NCBI RefSeq assembly: GCF_003667275.1
Contig: NZ_RCNV01000001.1
Coordinates: 248,001-312,000 of the forward strand
Reading direction: 5' to 3'
Origin: Mesonia aquimarina
Lineage (GTDB): Bacteria; Bacteroidota; Bacteroidia; Flavobacteriales; Flavobacteriaceae
Length of the DNA stretch: 64,000 bases
Positions 62,593 to 64,000 of this stretch are shown here, piece by piece; position 1 is the stretch's first letter, and each line of letters opens with the position of its first letter. The translations under genes were made by a program, and so were the position numbers. A model generated the notes under the pieces. It ran no database searches. It was not told where the DNA came from and worked only from the letters and a program-made list of their open reading frames with translations.

Positions 62593-64000
62593 TTAATACG
62601 GATCTACGTCAATTACTACTCTAATTTTTCGGTAAGCTCCGATTGATTCAAAGCTTTTTAAAACTTTCTGAAGATATTTTTTGGTTTTTGGTAGAGATTG
62701 TTTCGCTGGAATTTTGAGCATTATATTTTTATAATACTCGTTTCTTATTCGAGCAACAGGAGGAAATTCTGGTCCTAAAACATGTTCTTTAAAAGCTTGA
62801 CGCATTGCTTTGGCAAACCAAGCAGAAGATTCGTTTACTAAATTATAATCTTTTCCTCTTAAAGTTAATTTTATCAATCTATAAATTGGCGGGTATTTAA
62901 AATTATAGCGATCTTCTAATTGTTCTTTAAACATGTCTTCATAATTATTAGTGGAAATCTGCTGAAGAATTTGATGATATGGATTGTAAGTTTGAATTAA
63001 GACTGTACCTTGTTCTTTTGTCCTTCCTGCCCTACCCGCTACTTGTAAAAGCAACTGAAAACTACGTTCATGCGCTCTAAAATCTGGAAAATTCAATAAG
63101 CTATCGGCATTTAAAACACCTACTAAGTCCACATTTCTAAAGTCTAAACCCTTAGTCAACATTTGTGTTCCAACCAAAATATCTATTGCGTGCTGTTCAA
63201 ATTTATTGATGATTTTTTCGTAACCATATTTTCCACGGGTGGTATCTAAATCCATCCGGCCGATATTTTTTTCCGGAAATAAAGCTTTTAATTCGGTTTC
63301 TATTTGCTCTGTTCCAAATCCTTTTGTTGAAATCTCTGCGCTTCCGCACGCCATACATTGTAATTGCATAGCCATATGATAACCGCAATAATGACAGCGC
63401 AAGCTATTGTTGTGTTTATGGTAGGTTAAACTAACATCGCAATTAGGGCATTGAGGCGAATGACCGCAAGTAAAACATTCTAAAAAGGGTGAAAAACCGC
63501 GTCTGTTTTGAAAAAGAATAACTTGTTTTCTTTCTTCTAAAGTTTCTTCAATAGCTTTTAACAACCGATCAGAAAAATGACCGGTCATTTTTTTCTTTTT
63601 ATACTTTTCCTTTAAATTGACAAGTTCAATTTTTGGCGGAAGCACATTTCCAAATCTACGAGATAATTCTACAAATCCGTATTTTTGGTGTCTTGCATTA
63701 AAAACACTTTCTAAACTTGGCGTTGCTGAACCCAATAAGGTTTTTGCTTTAAAAAAAGAAGCCAATACAATTCCACTATCACGAGCATTATAACGTGGCG
63801 CGGGATTATACTGTTTAAAACTACTCTCATGCGCTTCATCTATTACAACTAAGCCCAAATTTTGAAACGGTAAAAAAACAGAAGAACGTGCCCCAATTAT
63901 AATTTTCCCTTTGCTTTGTTGCAAAACATGCTGATAAACTTCTACACGTTCATTAACTGAATATTTACTATGAAAAACTAAAACTTCATCACCAAAATAA
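62593..64000 (-). CDS. priA: Primosomal protein N' (PriA), partial (N-terminus outside window)
   Basis: The reverse-strand frame runs from the stop at 62593 to the window edge without interruption, about 469 residues, starting YFGDEVLVFHSKYSVNER, which matches the middle of PriA helicase. It holds VVIDEAHESSFKQY (DEAH box), GSATPSLESVFNARHQ, zinc-binding cysteines (CFTCGHSPQCPNCD, CHYCGYHM, CMACGS), GTEQIETEL, LVGTQMLTKGLDF and VAGRAGR. PriA restarts stalled forks. Its stop lies 2 bases after the LytTR gene end, so the two genes converge closely. Confidence 0.96.
   Translation of the reverse strand, partial: YFGDEVLVFHSKYSVNERVEVYQHVLQQSKGKIIIGARSSVFLPFQNLGLVVIDEAHESSFKQYNPAPRYNARDSGIVLASFFKAKTLLGSATPSLESVFNARHQKYGFVELSRRFGNVLPPKIELVNLKEKYKKKKMTGHFSDRLLKAIEETLEERKQVILFQNRRGFSPFLECFTCGHSPQCPNCDVSLTYHKHNNSLRCHYCGYHMAMQLQCMACGSAEISTKGFGTEQIETELKALFPEKNIGRMDLDTTRGKYGYEKIINKFEQHAIDILVGTQMLTKGLDFRNVDLVGVLNADSLLNFPDFRAHERSFQLLLQVAGRAGRTKEQGTVLIQTYNPYHQILQQISTNNYEDMFKEQLEDRYNFKYPPIYRLIKLTLRGKDYNLVNESSAWFAKAMRQAFKEHVLGPEFPPVARIRNEYYKNIMLKIPAKQSLPKTKKYLQKVLKSFESIGAYRKIRVVIDVDPY

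Overview
The window is chromosomal DNA from a member of the Bacteroidota, almost certainly the family Flavobacteriaceae. It is AT-rich throughout (roughly one third G+C by eye). The case for the group rests on the PorX response regulator of type IX secretion, the fused lpxC/fabZ gene, lipoproteins with acidic residues after the lipobox cysteine, DUF4290 and BatA-type proteins, and promoters of the Bacteroidota form TTG-N19-TAnnTTTG. It reads as core chromosome: I see no insertion sequence, prophage, integron or CRISPR array, and only two tRNA genes.

Layout. 1-3089 (-) is the N-terminal part of a TamB/AsmA-like protein that leaves the left edge. Divergent from it, 3516-7106 (+) is a large Omp85-family outer-membrane protein carrying an apparently dead metallophosphatase domain and a kinase-like domain. 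7184-8989 (-) is a small operon: AhpD-like protein, a GAF/DHp protein without an ATPase domain, and a single-domain response regulator. tRNA-Arg, an aldehyde dehydrogenase and CorA follow. 12561-18910 (-) holds a lipoprotein, a TVP38/DedA-like membrane protein, TruA, a DUF2461 protein, a prohibitin-like SPFH protein, a VWA-like membrane protein and FabG. 19021-30050 (-) holds an M16 peptidase, SucD and a long lipid A block (lpxD, lpxC/fabZ, lpxA, efp, a barrel protein and a second lpxD), then an HD hydrolase.

30086-38670 (+, two exceptions) carries porX, tsaE, a small lipoprotein overlapping a membrane protein, alanine dehydrogenase, an ABC ATPase and a GAF histidine kinase; msrA and a small membrane protein lie on the other strand. 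38736-42926 (+) is a BatA-type protein, a dihydroorotase homologue without its HxH metal site, a small membrane protein and an esterase. 43419-50132 is mixed, with a PhnP-like hydrolase, a large uncharacterised protein, a DUF1287 protein, MurA (Asp in place of the catalytic Cys) and several small uncharacterised genes. 50218-54763 (+) has a P-loop ATPase, RecQ, Fmt, HU and a YqgE protein. The last 9 kb has an aminotransferase, tRNA-Met, a lipoprotein gene with an apparent one-base frameshift, HisS, an ABC permease, the rpsF-rpsR-rplI ribosomal operon, a LytTR regulator and the C-terminal part of PriA.

The strongest common theme is the cell envelope: lipid A synthesis, outer-membrane biogenesis (TamB and Omp85), T9SS regulation, lipoproteins and peptidoglycan precursor synthesis. 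I do not see a clear new defence or mobile system. The most notable items are proteins that keep a fold but have lost catalytic residues (phosphatase domain of the Omp85 protein, dihydroorotase homologue, kinase without ATPase domain), the lipoprotein frameshift in an A7 tract, an out-of-frame gene overlap at 32329-32396, and a hairpin plus U-run that touches a start codon at 55603-55641.
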